Assembly (NCBI GenBank): GCA_020850355.1
Contig: JADZEX010000037.1
Span: 186,001-250,000, forward strand
DNA: 64,000 nt
Reading direction: 5' to 3'
Source: Fimbriimonadaceae bacterium
GTDB taxonomy: Bacteria; Armatimonadota; UBA10988
Shown piece after piece: positions 9,312-17,637 of this stretch. Made by a program: the position numbers and the translations under genes. The notes beneath the pieces were generated by a model. It saw only the letters and a list, made by a program, of their open reading frames with translations. It had not been told where the DNA came from and did no database searches. The stretch's first letter is position 1; each line of letters starts with the position of its first letter.

Positions 9312-9341
9312 GCCGCCAGCGTTCCGACGCAGTTGCGGCTC
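9310..9341. terminator. Hairpin between convergent genes
   Basis: GAGCCGC (9310-9316) pairs with GCGGCTC (9335-9341), with an inner GCGT/ACGC stem. It overlaps the secretin stop codon and lies between two convergent genes, so it may end transcripts from both sides. There is no clear T-tract. Confidence 0.4.
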
Positions 9342-9345
9342 GCCC

Positions 9346-12153
9346 TCACCGCGCGACCCGCACCGGCTCGCCCGCCAGCGCCGCCAGCTCCAGCCACCGC
9401 CCGACCAGCCGTTGGCCGCCGTGGCGGCCGCGCACGAGCCGTTCCGTGGCCGGCCAGCCGCAGAGGGTCGCCAGGTCCAGACGCACGGCGGCATCGGCCG
9501 TGCTGACCAGCCGCAAGGTCTCGGCGTCCCAGCGCAGCAACACGTTGGCGGGGTGCGTCGCGCTGAACTCCAGACCATCGCCGGTGTACTGCTGGTGGCC
9601 GACGAACCGCGCGCCGGGAGCCCGGTACTCGTAGCCTGTGCCAATCGCATTGGGCGCTGGACGGACGGTCAACTGCCCGGCCGCACCGCCGTCCTCGACG
9701 TAGTCGCGCAGGAAGCGCAGCGCTGGGACCAGGGGTTTGGGCTGCGCGGTGCTGGTGCCGTCCGACCAGAACAGCCCAAAGCGGCCCTGCTCGATGTGCT
9801 TGGCCCGGTCACTGGCCGGCACGTACCTGAGCTGCTCGATGGACAGCGCCAGCGGATGGTCGGTCAGCGCCCACTTCAGGCAGCCGCTGTAGCCGTGGGC
9901 CCAAGCGTAGAGGTAGTGCAGGAACTCGCCCAGGGCGCTGGTGTGCAGGTCCAGGTAGCCGCCGGGCAGGGCCAGCCCGTTGGTGTAGCCGAACTCGCCG
10001 AGGGTGATCGGCCGGTCGGGCCAGACGGCCTGTAAGCGGTCGAGCGTGGTCAGGTTCCGCAGCACCTCGGCGTGGCTGGTCGGCGACTGGTAGGCGTGGT
10101 ACGAGACAAAGTCGAGCTGGGCGGCCGCCGGCAGACAGGCGAAGATGGTGTTGAAGCCGACCGAGATCGGGTGCGTCGGGTCGACCGCGCGAATCGCGGC
10201 GATCTGCCAGGCGATCCAGTCCTGGAAGATCCCCGAGGTGGCGTCCAGCAGCGGTCCATGCTCCGCATCGCGCGGCAACGGGCCGCGGACGCCGGGGAAG
10301 CTGGTGAAGTTGCCCTCCATCTGCAGGCCGGCCCAGGTGGTGTATTCGTCCCATCGCCGCCACAGCGGGTAGCGCTGCCCGAGGCTCTGCTCGCCGTCCT
10401 TGAGGTCGGCGAGGCGAAAGGCGTAGGGTTCGTTCTGCAGGTCGTAGCCGAGCACCATCGGCTCGTCTCGGAAGGCCGCCGCGACCTGCCGACAGCGCTC
10501 TTCGAGCGTCGCTCGCGTGGCGTGGTCGGCGTGGTCGTTGACCACGATCAGCAGGTAGATGCCATACCGTCGGGCACACTCCCGGAGCTGCGCCAGCTTC
10601 GCGGGGTCGCGCCAGAAGGCGCTGGCGCCGTAGATCCGCAGGCAGTTCAGCCCCGCCTCGTGCGCGCGGCGGAAGTCCTCGTCCAGCCACTGCGCCCAGG
10701 GACCGCCGAAGAACTTGCGGTCCAGGCTGCCGATGTGGTTCGCGCCGATCAGGAACAGCGGCCGGCCGTCGCTCCGGACGAACCGCCCGCCGTCACGGCG
10801 CACTCCCGGGGGCGGCGCGGTCGTCAACGCGATCCGCCGGGCCACGCGTTGCTCATTGGTCGCCTTGCACACCGTTGGCAGATCGCGCTCGGCGACCGCC
10901 CGCAGATAGCCCGCGAAGCAGGCGTCGAAGGTGCGAGACCGGTAGAACTCGGGCGTGGTCACGCCGCTCAGCAACCAGCAACCGCCAGCGTAGGCGCCAC
11001 CATAGTGGACCAGCAGCGAGGCCGCCCAGCCCACCGTCCGGTCACGCGGATCGACCGCCCGCAGCAGTGGCAGCAGTTGGCTGCGGTCCCACAACGTGAA
11101 ACCGACGGCCGACCAGCCGGCGAGTGCCCCGTCCCAGTCCCTCGCAGTGACATAGTCCTGGTCGGCACATGTCGCGACCCCCACGGCGGCACTCAGGTCG
11201 TACGGCTCGTAGTCATCAAAGCAGACGGCGTTTGGCACGCGGCAGTCGCTGGCGGTGAACGCTAGCCGGTGGCGCGTGGTGGCCAGCTCGGCCAGCTCAA
11301 TCCGGTGGTGGCCACGGAGCTGGCCCGACCCGTCGGTCGCCAGACCCCAGTTGACCCGCGTGACGCGCTCCAGGTGCAGGCGGTCACCGTCGCCCCCGCG
11401 GGCGGCCGGCGGGCCATCCTTGAAGAAGGTGAACTGCCGCGTCTGGATGGCCACCCGGCGCCAGGCGGTCGTCAGCGGTATGTCGACCTTCCAGCGCGAG
11501 CCGTCCTGCTCCGCCAGCTCCAACAGCATCGTCGGCGTGGCCTCGCCACCGCGCACCTCCAGCAGCAGCAGATCCTGGTCCGCCGGCACGGCCCGCGGCC
11601 AGGCCGCGCCGACCATGTCCCACTGCCACGCGCCGAGGTCGGCGATCTCCAGCCGCAGGCAGTCCCCCCGCGGTCCTTGCCCGGCCACCAGCCGCGAAGG
11701 ATGCTCCGGCTGATTGGTGCCCCGCCGCCAGCTTCTCAGGTCGGCCGGACCGCCGCCCAACACGACGTGCTCCGCCGGCTGCGCCGCCACCGCCGCGGCG
11801 CAGCCAGCCTGGTCCAGCCAGCGCCCGGCGTGCTGCAGCACTGGCTGCTCGTAGGCCCGGCCGCCGAGCAACGCCAGGTGGCCGCCAGCCCGCAGAAACG
11901 CCTCGACATTGCCGCTCGCGGCACCCGGCCAAACTGGGCTGTGCGGCACCACCAACAGGTCGAACCGTTGCCGCGAAAAGCGCGCCGGGTCGGCCAGCGC
12001 GACGGCGTCGAGTGTCTCCAGGGTTTGGCCCGCGGCGGCGGCGACCGTCTGGAGATGCGCCACCATCGCCGCCTCGTAGCCCGGCAGATCGTCCAGCAAC
12101 ACGGCGCCCCGCAGGGCGCCTGCCAGCAGCATCAACGGCCACAGACCCACCAT
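9346..12153 (-). CDS. Multidomain clan GH-A glycoside hydrolase, secreted
   Basis: 935 residues. I chose the ATG at 12153 because a perfect GGAGGTG sits 6 bases upstream and because it yields a signal peptide (MVGLWPLMLLAGALRGA). Residues about 20-130 resemble the glutamine-amidotransferase-like domain attached to some beta-galactosidases (LLVVPHSPVWP, FLRAGGHLALLGG). A carbohydrate-binding-like beta sandwich follows (about 165-300). The catalytic TIM barrel runs from about 455 to 800: acid/base candidate E575 in LQNEPY, YHAY near 685, and nucleophile candidate E720 in TLGEFGYTNG. Both catalytic acids are present, so it should be active on a beta-linked glycan (GH5/GH42-like); the substrate is unknown. 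Confidence 0.88.
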   Translation of the reverse strand: MVGLWPLMLLAGALRGAVLLDDLPGYEAAMVAHLQTVAAAAGQTLETLDAVALADPARFSRQRFDLLVVPHSPVWPGAASGNVEAFLRAGGHLALLGGRAYEQPVLQHAGRWLDQAGCAAAVAAQPAEHVVLGGGPADLRSWRRGTNQPEHPSRLVAGQGPRGDCLRLEIADLGAWQWDMVGAAWPRAVPADQDLLLLEVRGGEATPTMLLELAEQDGSRWKVDIPLTTAWRRVAIQTRQFTFFKDGPPAARGGDGDRLHLERVTRVNWGLATDGSGQLRGHHRIELAELATTRHRLAFTASDCRVPNAVCFDDYEPYDLSAAVGVATCADQDYVTARDWDGALAGWSAVGFTLWDRSQLLPLLRAVDPRDRTVGWAASLLVHYGGAYAGGCWLLSGVTTPEFYRSRTFDACFAGYLRAVAERDLPTVCKATNEQRVARRIALTTAPPPGVRRDGGRFVRSDGRPLFLIGANHIGSLDRKFFGGPWAQWLDEDFRRAHEAGLNCLRIYGASAFWRDPAKLAQLRECARRYGIYLLIVVNDHADHATRATLEERCRQVAAAFRDEPMVLGYDLQNEPYAFRLADLKDGEQSLGQRYPLWRRWDEYTTWAGLQMEGNFTSFPGVRGPLPRDAEHGPLLDATSGIFQDWIAWQIAAIRAVDPTHPISVGFNTIFACLPAAAQLDFVSYHAYQSPTSHAEVLRNLTTLDRLQAVWPDRPITLGEFGYTNGLALPGGYLDLHTSALGEFLHYLYAWAHGYSGCLKWALTDHPLALSIEQLRYVPASDRAKHIEQGRFGLFWSDGTSTAQPKPLVPALRFLRDYVEDGGAAGQLTVRPAPNAIGTGYEYRAPGARFVGHQQYTGDGLEFSATHPANVLLRWDAETLRLVSTADAAVRLDLATLCGWPATERLVRGRHGGQRLVGRWLELAALAGEPVRVAR

Positions 12154-12263
12154 CACCGCACCTCCCACCAGCCGCGACCGCCCGTGCCCCCGGCCATCGC
12201 GACCCGCTGCGGTGTTGCCCAGCCGACGGCGGCTTCCTGCCCAACCCACCCACCGGCCCGCGG

Positions 12264-12272
12264 TGCTATGAT
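12264..12272 (+). promoter_or_regulatory. Extended -10 promoter of the flavodoxin-like gene
   Basis: TGCTATGAT fits an extended -10 (TGnTATAAT-like), about 37 bases before the ATG at 12309. No TTGAC-like -35 box is seen at the usual distance. Confidence 0.45.
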
Positions 12273-12308
12273 GCCTCGCGCGACACACACCGCCGCGGAG
12301 CAACAGGC

Positions 12309-12872
12309 ATGGGCAACGTCCTGGTTCTCTACGATTCGCAGACCGGCAACACCGCCGCGATGGCGGCCCTGGTGGCCGAGGGCGCGGCGCTGGTGGACGG
12401 CTGCGATGTCCGCCTGAGGCACCTCGGCGAGGCCTCCGCCGCGGACCTGCTCTGGTGCGACGGTATCGCCCTCGGCTCGCCCACCCACATGGGCCAGCCG
12501 AGCTGGCAGATCAAGAAGTTCTGGGACGAGTGCGGTGTCTGGGGCCAACTCGACGGCCGCCTGGGCGTGACCTTCTCGAGCGAAGGCGGCCACGCCGGCG
12601 GCGCGGCGCTGACCTGTCTCAGCCTGCAACTGCTGTTGCTCAACTTCGGCTTCCTGGTGATCGGCATCACCGACTACGCGGCTTACTGCTACACCCTGCA
12701 CTACGGCGCCACCTCAGTCCGCGCTCCCCGCCCTGCAGGCGACCAGGCCGCCTGCCGCCTCCTCGGCCGCCGCCTCGCCCTGGCGGTCCGCCAGGGCCAC
12801 ATCAGCCTGCGAGAAGAGCACGAGACGGGGCCGTTGATGTTCGGGAAGCCGGTGGAGGGGGAGGCGGGGTAG
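12309..12872 (+). CDS. Flavodoxin-fold NAD(P)H-quinone oxidoreductase/WrbA-like protein
   Basis: 187 residues from the ATG at 12309 (GGAG 11 bases upstream; the longer reading from 12012 lies over the divergent gene's signal peptide). The N-terminal VLVLYDSQTGNTAAMA is the FMN phosphate-binding loop of flavodoxins (T/S-x-T-G-N-T). ALGSPTHMGQPSWQIKKFWD and TFSSEGGHAGGAALT are the WrbA/flavodoxin-type loops that hold the isoalloxazine ring. Probably a cytosolic FMN-dependent quinone reductase or redox carrier. It has its own extended -10 promoter and is not in an operon with its neighbours. Confidence 0.85.
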   Translation: MGNVLVLYDSQTGNTAAMAALVAEGAALVDGCDVRLRHLGEASAADLLWCDGIALGSPTHMGQPSWQIKKFWDECGVWGQLDGRLGVTFSSEGGHAGGAALTCLSLQLLLLNFGFLVIGITDYAAYCYTLHYGATSVRAPRPAGDQAACRLLGRRLALAVRQGHISLREEHETGPLMFGKPVEGEAG

Positions 12873-12896
12873 GTGCGGACCACGGGCCGGCCAATG

Positions 12897-12905
12897 TGCT
12901 AGAAT
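12897..12905 (+). promoter_or_regulatory. Extended -10 promoter of the AAA ATPase / DUF4435 pair
   Basis: TGCTAGAAT, an extended -10 with the same TAGAAT hexamer found at rplU, tRNA-Arg and the symporter operon. It would give a leader of about 28 bases to the ATG at 12940. Confidence 0.5.
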
Positions 12906-12939
12906 GCAGATGTGGCCGCCCCAGGCCCCGAGGAAGGCG

Positions 12940-14106
12940 ATGGCCAGCGAGAAGGCACAGAGCACAACCAAGAAGCCACGGACCGGAGGTGCAGCCAACG
13001 TCGCCGAGCCGACCAGCCAGCGCCGGCTACGCCTGGAACGGCTCGAGATCACCAACCTCAAGGGCATCGATCACCTGGAGATCGAGTTCCCCGAGCCGCG
13101 CTGGCCGGGCGAAGCGGACATCCACGTCCTCGGCAGCGCCAACGGCGTCGGCAAGACCACGGTCCTGGAAGCGGCAGCGCTGGCTTTCTTGTGCAGCGAC
13201 AAGGATGGCCGCTGGCTCAAGGGCTGGGATCCCGACGACCTGGCGCTCGACTTCGGTGACTACTTCTGCCGCGCCGGGGAGTCCTCTGGCCAGGCAACCG
13301 CTGTGTTCGGCCTGCCGGACGGCAGCGCGAGGAGCGGCTTCAGATGCACTCGGCACGGACGACTGGTGCCGGACGTCGGCGACGACTCCGCGGCTCCGCT
13401 GCAGGAATACGTCGCTCGTGACGCACGTGGCAGGTTCAACAGCCGTGACCCGCTGGCGGCTATCGAGCTGCTCCGGGCGCTGCTGGGCTACAGCGCAGAG
13501 CCGGTGTTGGTGCCGGGTCTGGTGTGCCTGCACAGTTACCGACGCATGACCGAAGGTGGCATTGAGCTGGGCGCGCTGGTGAGCGGCGGCGAGCGCCGGC
13601 CGGGTCGAGCCTGGCGAATGGGCACGCCGATGAGTGCCTTCAAAATGGAGGCCTTGCGCGCCAAAATGGCCAGTGCTGGGCTCTTTGAGCGTCTGGCGAC
13701 TGAGCAGCCGAGCGAAATACTGCCGCGCCTGGATGATCTGCTCGGGCGGTTTGCAGGCTGCAAGCTGGCGCAGCTTCGCCCGAGTGAATCGAATCAGGTC
13801 GAGTTGCGAGTCACCCCACTCGCGAGCACCGAGTCCTTCTCGTTCGACGCGCTCAGCTCCGGCCAGAAAGAGATCATCGGGACGCTGTTCCAGATCTGGC
13901 TGCACACCAAGGACACCCCCGCCATTGTGCTGATCGACGAGCCGGAACTGCATCTCAACGGCGAGTGGCACGCCGAGTTTGTACGTGCCCTGACCGATCT
14001 GGCGCCGCAGAATCAGTACATCCTGGCGACGCACTCACGGTCGGTGTTCGCGGCAGTGCCCGAGGAGCGGCGCCTGATGCTGCAACCCGCCGTGGGACGC
14101 CGCTGA
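12940..14106 (+). CDS. AAA/ABC-type ATPase of a PARIS-like two-gene system
   Basis: 388 residues; the ATG at 12940 is favoured over 12904 by a GAGGAAGG ribosome site. A basic, low-complexity stretch of about 28 residues precedes the ATPase fold. Walker A is GSANGVGKTT (65-74), the ABC-type signature is LSSGQKE (305-311), Walker B is IVLIDEPELHLN with D333-E334, and the H-loop is ATHS (H365). This is the AAA_15/OLD-type architecture used by many phage-defence ATPases. The next gene starts one base after its stop and encodes a DUF4435/TOPRIM-like protein, which is the AriA-AriB arrangement of the PARIS system. Proposed role: sensor or scaffold ATPase that restrains or activates the partner nuclease. 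Function inferred from gene pairing. Confidence 0.85.
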   Translation: MASEKAQSTTKKPRTGGAANVAEPTSQRRLRLERLEITNLKGIDHLEIEFPEPRWPGEADIHVLGSANGVGKTTVLEAAALAFLCSDKDGRWLKGWDPDDLALDFGDYFCRAGESSGQATAVFGLPDGSARSGFRCTRHGRLVPDVGDDSAAPLQEYVARDARGRFNSRDPLAAIELLRALLGYSAEPVLVPGLVCLHSYRRMTEGGIELGALVSGGERRPGRAWRMGTPMSAFKMEALRAKMASAGLFERLATEQPSEILPRLDDLLGRFAGCKLAQLRPSESNQVELRVTPLASTESFSFDALSSGQKEIIGTLFQIWLHTKDTPAIVLIDEPELHLNGEWHAEFVRALTDLAPQNQYILATHSRSVFAAVPEERRLMLQPAVGRR

Positions 14107-14107
14107 G

Positions 14108-15007
14108 ATGGCGGCGGTCACCCGAGGGGTTCAGGCCGATGCCGTTGAGCAACGAGCTTCTGTCGTCGTCTACGTGGAGGGCAACACAGACAGCTTCGAT
14201 CAAGCGGTGATCGGAGCGCTGCTGAGCCCGCTGGATGTGGAAGTCCGGACCCTCGGCTGCTGCGACAACAGCCGCGCGGCAGCCGCCGGGTGGCATGCCA
14301 GCCACCCCAACTACCTGTTCATCGCCGACCGCGACTACCGCTCAAACACAGCGGTGGAGGACTCCTGGAGCGGTTTCCCCGATCCAGAGAAGTGGAACCT
14401 GCTGTTCTGGCGTCGGCACGAGTTGGAGAGCTACTTCCTGGAGCCGGCATGGCTGGCCCGCGGCAGGTACCTCAAGCCCAGGACGAACGAGAAGTCCATC
14501 GCGAAGAAGCTCACCGACGAGGCCAAGCGCCGGCTCTACTTGGATGTTGTCAATGATGTCATCGCCGCCGTACTCGCCGAGTCCCAACAGACCTGGGTCT
14601 GGCCCTTGCCGAATCCGGCTGAGGTGCCAGACGAAGATAGCGCGTGGCGGGCGCTGTCAGGATTGGCGAGTTGGACGAGTTGGCCCGACAAGATGCGCCA
14701 GGCGTTGTCTGTGACCGCACTACGGGACCGCTTCGACCAAACGTTGGCTGACTACCTGGGCGGCGCCACGTCGCCGGTGCTCGGTTCCGGCCAGTGGCAG
14801 GCCCGTATGTCCGGCAAGCCGCTTTACCATCATCTCGTCGACACCTGCTTCGCGGTGCGGGACCTCCAGGAGCGGGTCGTCCAAGGCAAGGATGCTCGCG
14901 GCCGGGTGGCCATTGACCTGATCCAACAAAGCGACGAGCACTGGCCCGCGGACATCCGGAGACTGCGGGACCTGGTGAAGCAGCATCGCGAGCAGCTCAC
15001 CTGGTGA
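14108..15007 (+). CDS. DUF4435/TOPRIM-like effector of the PARIS-like pair
   Basis: 299 residues, starting one base after the ATPase stop codon (TGA G ATG), so translation is coupled. Seen motifs: VYVEGNTD with the conserved TOPRIM-type glutamate E24; FIADRDYR with D74 and D76; and WRRHELESYFLEP with H104-E105-L106-E107-S108-Y109, the HxxE-N/S-Y block typical of DUF4435. The rest is helical with no recognisable domain. AriB of PARIS has this fold and acts as a nuclease that blocks host growth on phage infection; by analogy this protein would be the toxic effector. Codon use is somewhat less GC-extreme than in flanking metabolic genes. An OLD-like nuclease of another system is the main alternative. 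Confidence 0.82.
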   Translation: MAAVTRGVQADAVEQRASVVVYVEGNTDSFDQAVIGALLSPLDVEVRTLGCCDNSRAAAAGWHASHPNYLFIADRDYRSNTAVEDSWSGFPDPEKWNLLFWRRHELESYFLEPAWLARGRYLKPRTNEKSIAKKLTDEAKRRLYLDVVNDVIAAVLAESQQTWVWPLPNPAEVPDEDSAWRALSGLASWTSWPDKMRQALSVTALRDRFDQTLADYLGGATSPVLGSGQWQARMSGKPLYHHLVDTCFAVRDLQERVVQGKDARGRVAIDLIQQSDEHWPADIRRLRDLVKQHREQLTW

Positions 15008-15011
15008 CGCC

Positions 15012-15540
15012 GCTCGCCCCGCTCCGGACTACTCCCCCACCCTCACCTCCACCCAGACCACCTTCCCCGCCGCGCCGGGGCTGGGGGCCAGGGTGATCTG
15101 GTTGTGGCCGTCGCGGGCGGCGGGCGGCGGGCAGGGGTAACGCACCGCGTGGGTCGGGCTGCCGCCGAGGTCCTTCAGCTCGTGGTGGGGCTGCGGTGGG
15201 CCGACGGGCTGGCCGTTGAGGGTCAGCGCCAGGCCGGGCGGCGGCGGCGCCGTCAGGCCGAGCACCACGCTGAGGGTGCCGGCGGTAGGCCGCGGGCCGA
15301 TGGGGACGCTCCAGGTGCCGCCGGCGCTCAGGTCGCGGGGCAGGGCGATACCCGTTGCGAACCCGGCCGGGACCGTGTCGCGGAAGCAGACCGGGTGGCG
15401 CCGCGGGGCCGTGGTGGCGGCGGTCAGGCTGAGGCCGTCGCGTAGCAGGCGGCCGTAGGCCGATTCGCTGACCGGCCGGGTGCCGCTGTCCATCCAGTTG
15501 AACAGGTAGAGGCTGTCCGCGCCGCGCCAGCGGGCGGCTT
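15012..15540. repeat. Direct repeat, copy A (partial gene duplication)
   Basis: About 530 bp matching 17109-17637 at a constant offset of 2097 bases, with about twenty mismatches and no insertion or deletion that I can see (about 96% identical). It covers the 3' third of the glycosidase-like gene at 17126-18622. Homology stops sharply at 15540/15541. Confidence 0.9.
15029..15540 (-). pseudogene. Truncated duplicate of the glycosidase-like gene's 3' end
   Basis: Reading on the minus strand, the frame enters at 15540 without a start of its own and runs open to a stop at 15029. It encodes the last ~170 residues of the protein from 17126-18622 with only a few substitutions (for example PAGFAT versus PAGFPT, and PRDLSAG versus PCDLTVG). 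An internal ATG at 15493 could give a 154-residue product, but it lacks the catalytic part and a signal peptide. The frame is uninterrupted, so the duplication is fairly recent or the remnant is still constrained. Confidence 0.85.
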
Positions 15541-15568
15541 ATTGGCGCCAGTCAGGCGATTGGGGCTA

Positions 15569-15898
15569 ATGGCAGAGACAATCAAGTTCTGGCCTCAAGC
15601 GCCAACTAATCCGCGCCAGGAACGTGCTGCTCAGATGGGGGATCAACTTACAGAGGGATTAGCTCAGGCAGCCAGTGACGCGCAGGGGCATCTGGTCACC
15701 GCGGTTGCGGGGAACGGTCACGCCGCGGAGGCCCTTTGGCTTGTCAAGGCGTTGCGGGCCGTGCCCCTACCAGGCTATGACGCGAGTGCGGCACTAACAC
15801 AGCTCACCGACCGGCTGGCAGCGGAGATGCCCGATCCTGCCGACCATCAAGCACTGCAGGAGCTGGCCGAAGTTCTGCGCGGGCGACCGATATCCTGA
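15569..15898 (+). CDS. Small hypothetical protein of foreign composition
   Basis: 109 residues from the ATG at 15569 (a TTG at 15542 is also in frame). It begins about 30 bases after the end of repeat copy A. Base use is clearly less GC-rich than the neighbours and includes codons rare elsewhere here (TTA, CTT, ACA, ACT, AAT). The product is mostly helical, acidic at the C-terminus, with no cysteine and no membrane segment or motif that I recognise. It may have arrived with the DNA inserted between the repeats. It could be a remnant of a larger mobile segment; expression is uncertain. Confidence 0.5.
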   Translation: MAETIKFWPQAPTNPRQERAAQMGDQLTEGLAQAASDAQGHLVTAVAGNGHAAEALWLVKALRAVPLPGYDASAALTQLTDRLAAEMPDPADHQALQELAEVLRGRPIS

Positions 15899-16324
15899 GT
15901 GTCGGTCGCGCACAGTCGATACTGACCATCACGCTGACATAGGATGCCATGGTGGGCGTATCTTAGCCCCATGGGCCACGAGATCCGGACCTGGGTGCTT
16001 GATGCCGCCCGCGCACCAGGTTCGTCGACCGAGCGACTATTCGGTCCACCGGGGCGCCGGTCTGCAGCGAGGTCCCTGTGTCGCGAGAGCTCCGGCGGCT
16101 CGGGCCAAGCAGTTTGCGAGGGGAACCGAACGTGGGGCTTGGCGTGTACCTCGCTCCGCATGGGCCACCTGGAGTCTGCGGCGCGAGGTGACTCGCCAGG
16201 TGCCGTCGGAGGGCTGCGGGCGGGCCTGGGCGAACCGCCACCGACCGCGGTGGCCAGCCGCGCGATGCGCCGCAGACGTCGCTCTCACCGCTCGCCGGGC
16301 GCCCGCGGCGCGCGACCTCGATGC
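15899..16324. other. Stretch without a supported gene
   Basis: About 425 bases between the small hypothetical gene and the PIN toxin stop. Several open frames exist on both strands, but none has a ribosome site, plausible composition or recognisable motif. It may be decayed sequence of the inserted segment. I see no transposase, terminal inverted repeat or RNA gene. Confidence 0.5.
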
Positions 16325-16759
16325 CTAACTCGCCCAGCGGTCCAGTGGCACGATCTCGATCCAGTGGGCATAGCGCCGGAAGTCCTCAACGTTGTTGGTG
16401 AGCAGCAGACCGATGCCGTGGACCAGCATCGTCGCCACGATGATGGTGTCGTGGACCTGCTTCCCGGCGACTGGCACCGTGGCCACCAGCCGGCACAGCT
16501 CGGTGCCGACCCGGGCATCCTCGTCGGCGACCACGAACGCGCGCTGCAGCAACTCCACCTGCTCCAGGACGGTCGCCAAAGGCACCGCGGAGCCATCGGA
16601 TGCCGGCCGAGTCAGCACTGCCAAGTACTCGCGCAAGACCTGCCTGCTGATCCAGCGTGGTTGCCCCAGGTGCGCTTCCAGGGCACTGACGGCCGCCCGA
16701 TGTCGCGGCGCGTTGGCGAGGGTCGCGTAGACCAACACATTGGTGTCGACGAAGACCAA
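16325..16759 (-). CDS. PIN-domain ribonuclease toxin (VapC-type)
   Basis: 144 residues from a TTG start at 16759, directly abutting the antitoxin stop codon (TAG then TTG), which indicates tight coupling. The PIN acidic residues are in place: D5 in FVDTNVLVY, E in LREYLAVL near residue 44, D in VHDTIIVATM near 104, and the TNNVEDF block near 121. The family cleaves RNA with Mg2+/Mn2+ and is silenced by its partner. The pair lies between the two copies of the direct repeat. Confidence 0.88.
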   Translation of the reverse strand: MVFVDTNVLVYATLANAPRHRAAVSALEAHLGQPRWISRQVLREYLAVLTRPASDGSAVPLATVLEQVELLQRAFVVADEDARVGTELCRLVATVPVAGKQVHDTIIVATMLVHGIGLLLTNNVEDFRRYAHWIEIVPLDRWAS

Positions 16760-17002
16760 CTACCGCTCCCACTCGCCGTAAAGCTTGCTCCGTCGCAGCG
16801 TGTCCTCCGCCGGACAGTCCCGCCATTGCGCCGACGCCTGGTTGAGGAAGGCGAGCAACGCTTCGTCCTGGCTGGCGATCTGGTGGCGATCCAGGACCGT
16901 CAGCACCACCACGTGCCGGCCGACCTCCACGTCTTCCGGTAAGTTCAGCGTCACGACGCGGTCTGCGGTCACCTCGATTGTTGTCTGGATTGTCTGCACC
17001 AC
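16760..17002 (-). CDS. Antitoxin partner of the PIN toxin
   Basis: 80 residues from a GTG at 17002, with AGGAG just upstream. The N-terminal half is a short beta-rich swapped-hairpin-like unit (IEVTADRVVTLNLPEDVEVG) as in AbrB/MazE- or DUF104-type antitoxins. The C-terminal half is polar and helical, ending KLYGEWER, and would wrap the toxin. A CATAAT box at 17034-17029 (minus strand) is a candidate -10. The protein probably binds its own promoter, as these antitoxins usually do. Confidence 0.75.
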   Translation of the reverse strand: MVQTIQTTIEVTADRVVTLNLPEDVEVGRHVVVLTVLDRHQIASQDEALLAFLNQASAQWRDCPAEDTLRRSKLYGEWER

Positions 17003-17108
17003 CCCGCTCCTGGAGTCGCCGTCCTCTGATTATGCCGCACTGGTCGGCGGCGCGTCTTGCGGGACAGTCGCGCCCTGGCTGCCGCCCCCTCGACGGCTGG
17101 GTCGCTGC

Positions 17109-17637
17109 CCTCGCCCCGCTCCAGCCTACTCCCCCACCCTCACCTCGACCCAGACCACCTTCCCCGCCGCGCCGGGGCTGGGGGCCAGGGTGATCTGGTT
17201 GTGGCCGTCGCGGGCAGCGGGCGGCGGGCAGAGGTAACGCACCGCATGGGTCGGGCTGCCGCCGAGGTCCTTCAGCTCGTGGTGGGGCTGCGGTGGGCCG
17301 ACGGGCTGGCCGTTGAGGGTCAGCGCCAGGCCGGGCGGCGGCGGGGCAGTCAGGCCGAGCACCACGCTGAGGGTGCCGGCGGTGGGCCGTGGTCCGATGG
17401 CGACGCTCCAGGTGCCGCCGACGGTCAGGTCGCAGGGCAGGGCGATGCCCGTTGGGAAGCCCGCCGGGACCGTGTCGCGGAAGCAGACCGGGTGGCGTCG
17501 CGGGGCCGTGGTGGCGGCGGTCAGGCTGAGGCCGTCGCGTAGCAGGCGGCCGTAGGCCGATTCGCTGACCGGCCGGGTGCCGCTGTCCATCCAGTTGAAC
17601 AGGTAGAGGCTGTCGGCGCCGCGCCAACGGGCGGCCG
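17109..17637. repeat. Direct repeat, copy B (inside the intact gene)
   Basis: Partner of 15012-15540 at offset 2097. This copy belongs to the complete gene 17126-18622; sequence continues in frame past 17637, whereas copy A stops being similar. Copy B is therefore the likely source. Confidence 0.9.

Noticed and set aside
15541-17108. Transposon or integron between the direct repeats
   Set aside because: No transposase or integrase, no terminal inverted repeats, and the 530 bp repeats are gene sequence and far too long for target-site duplications.
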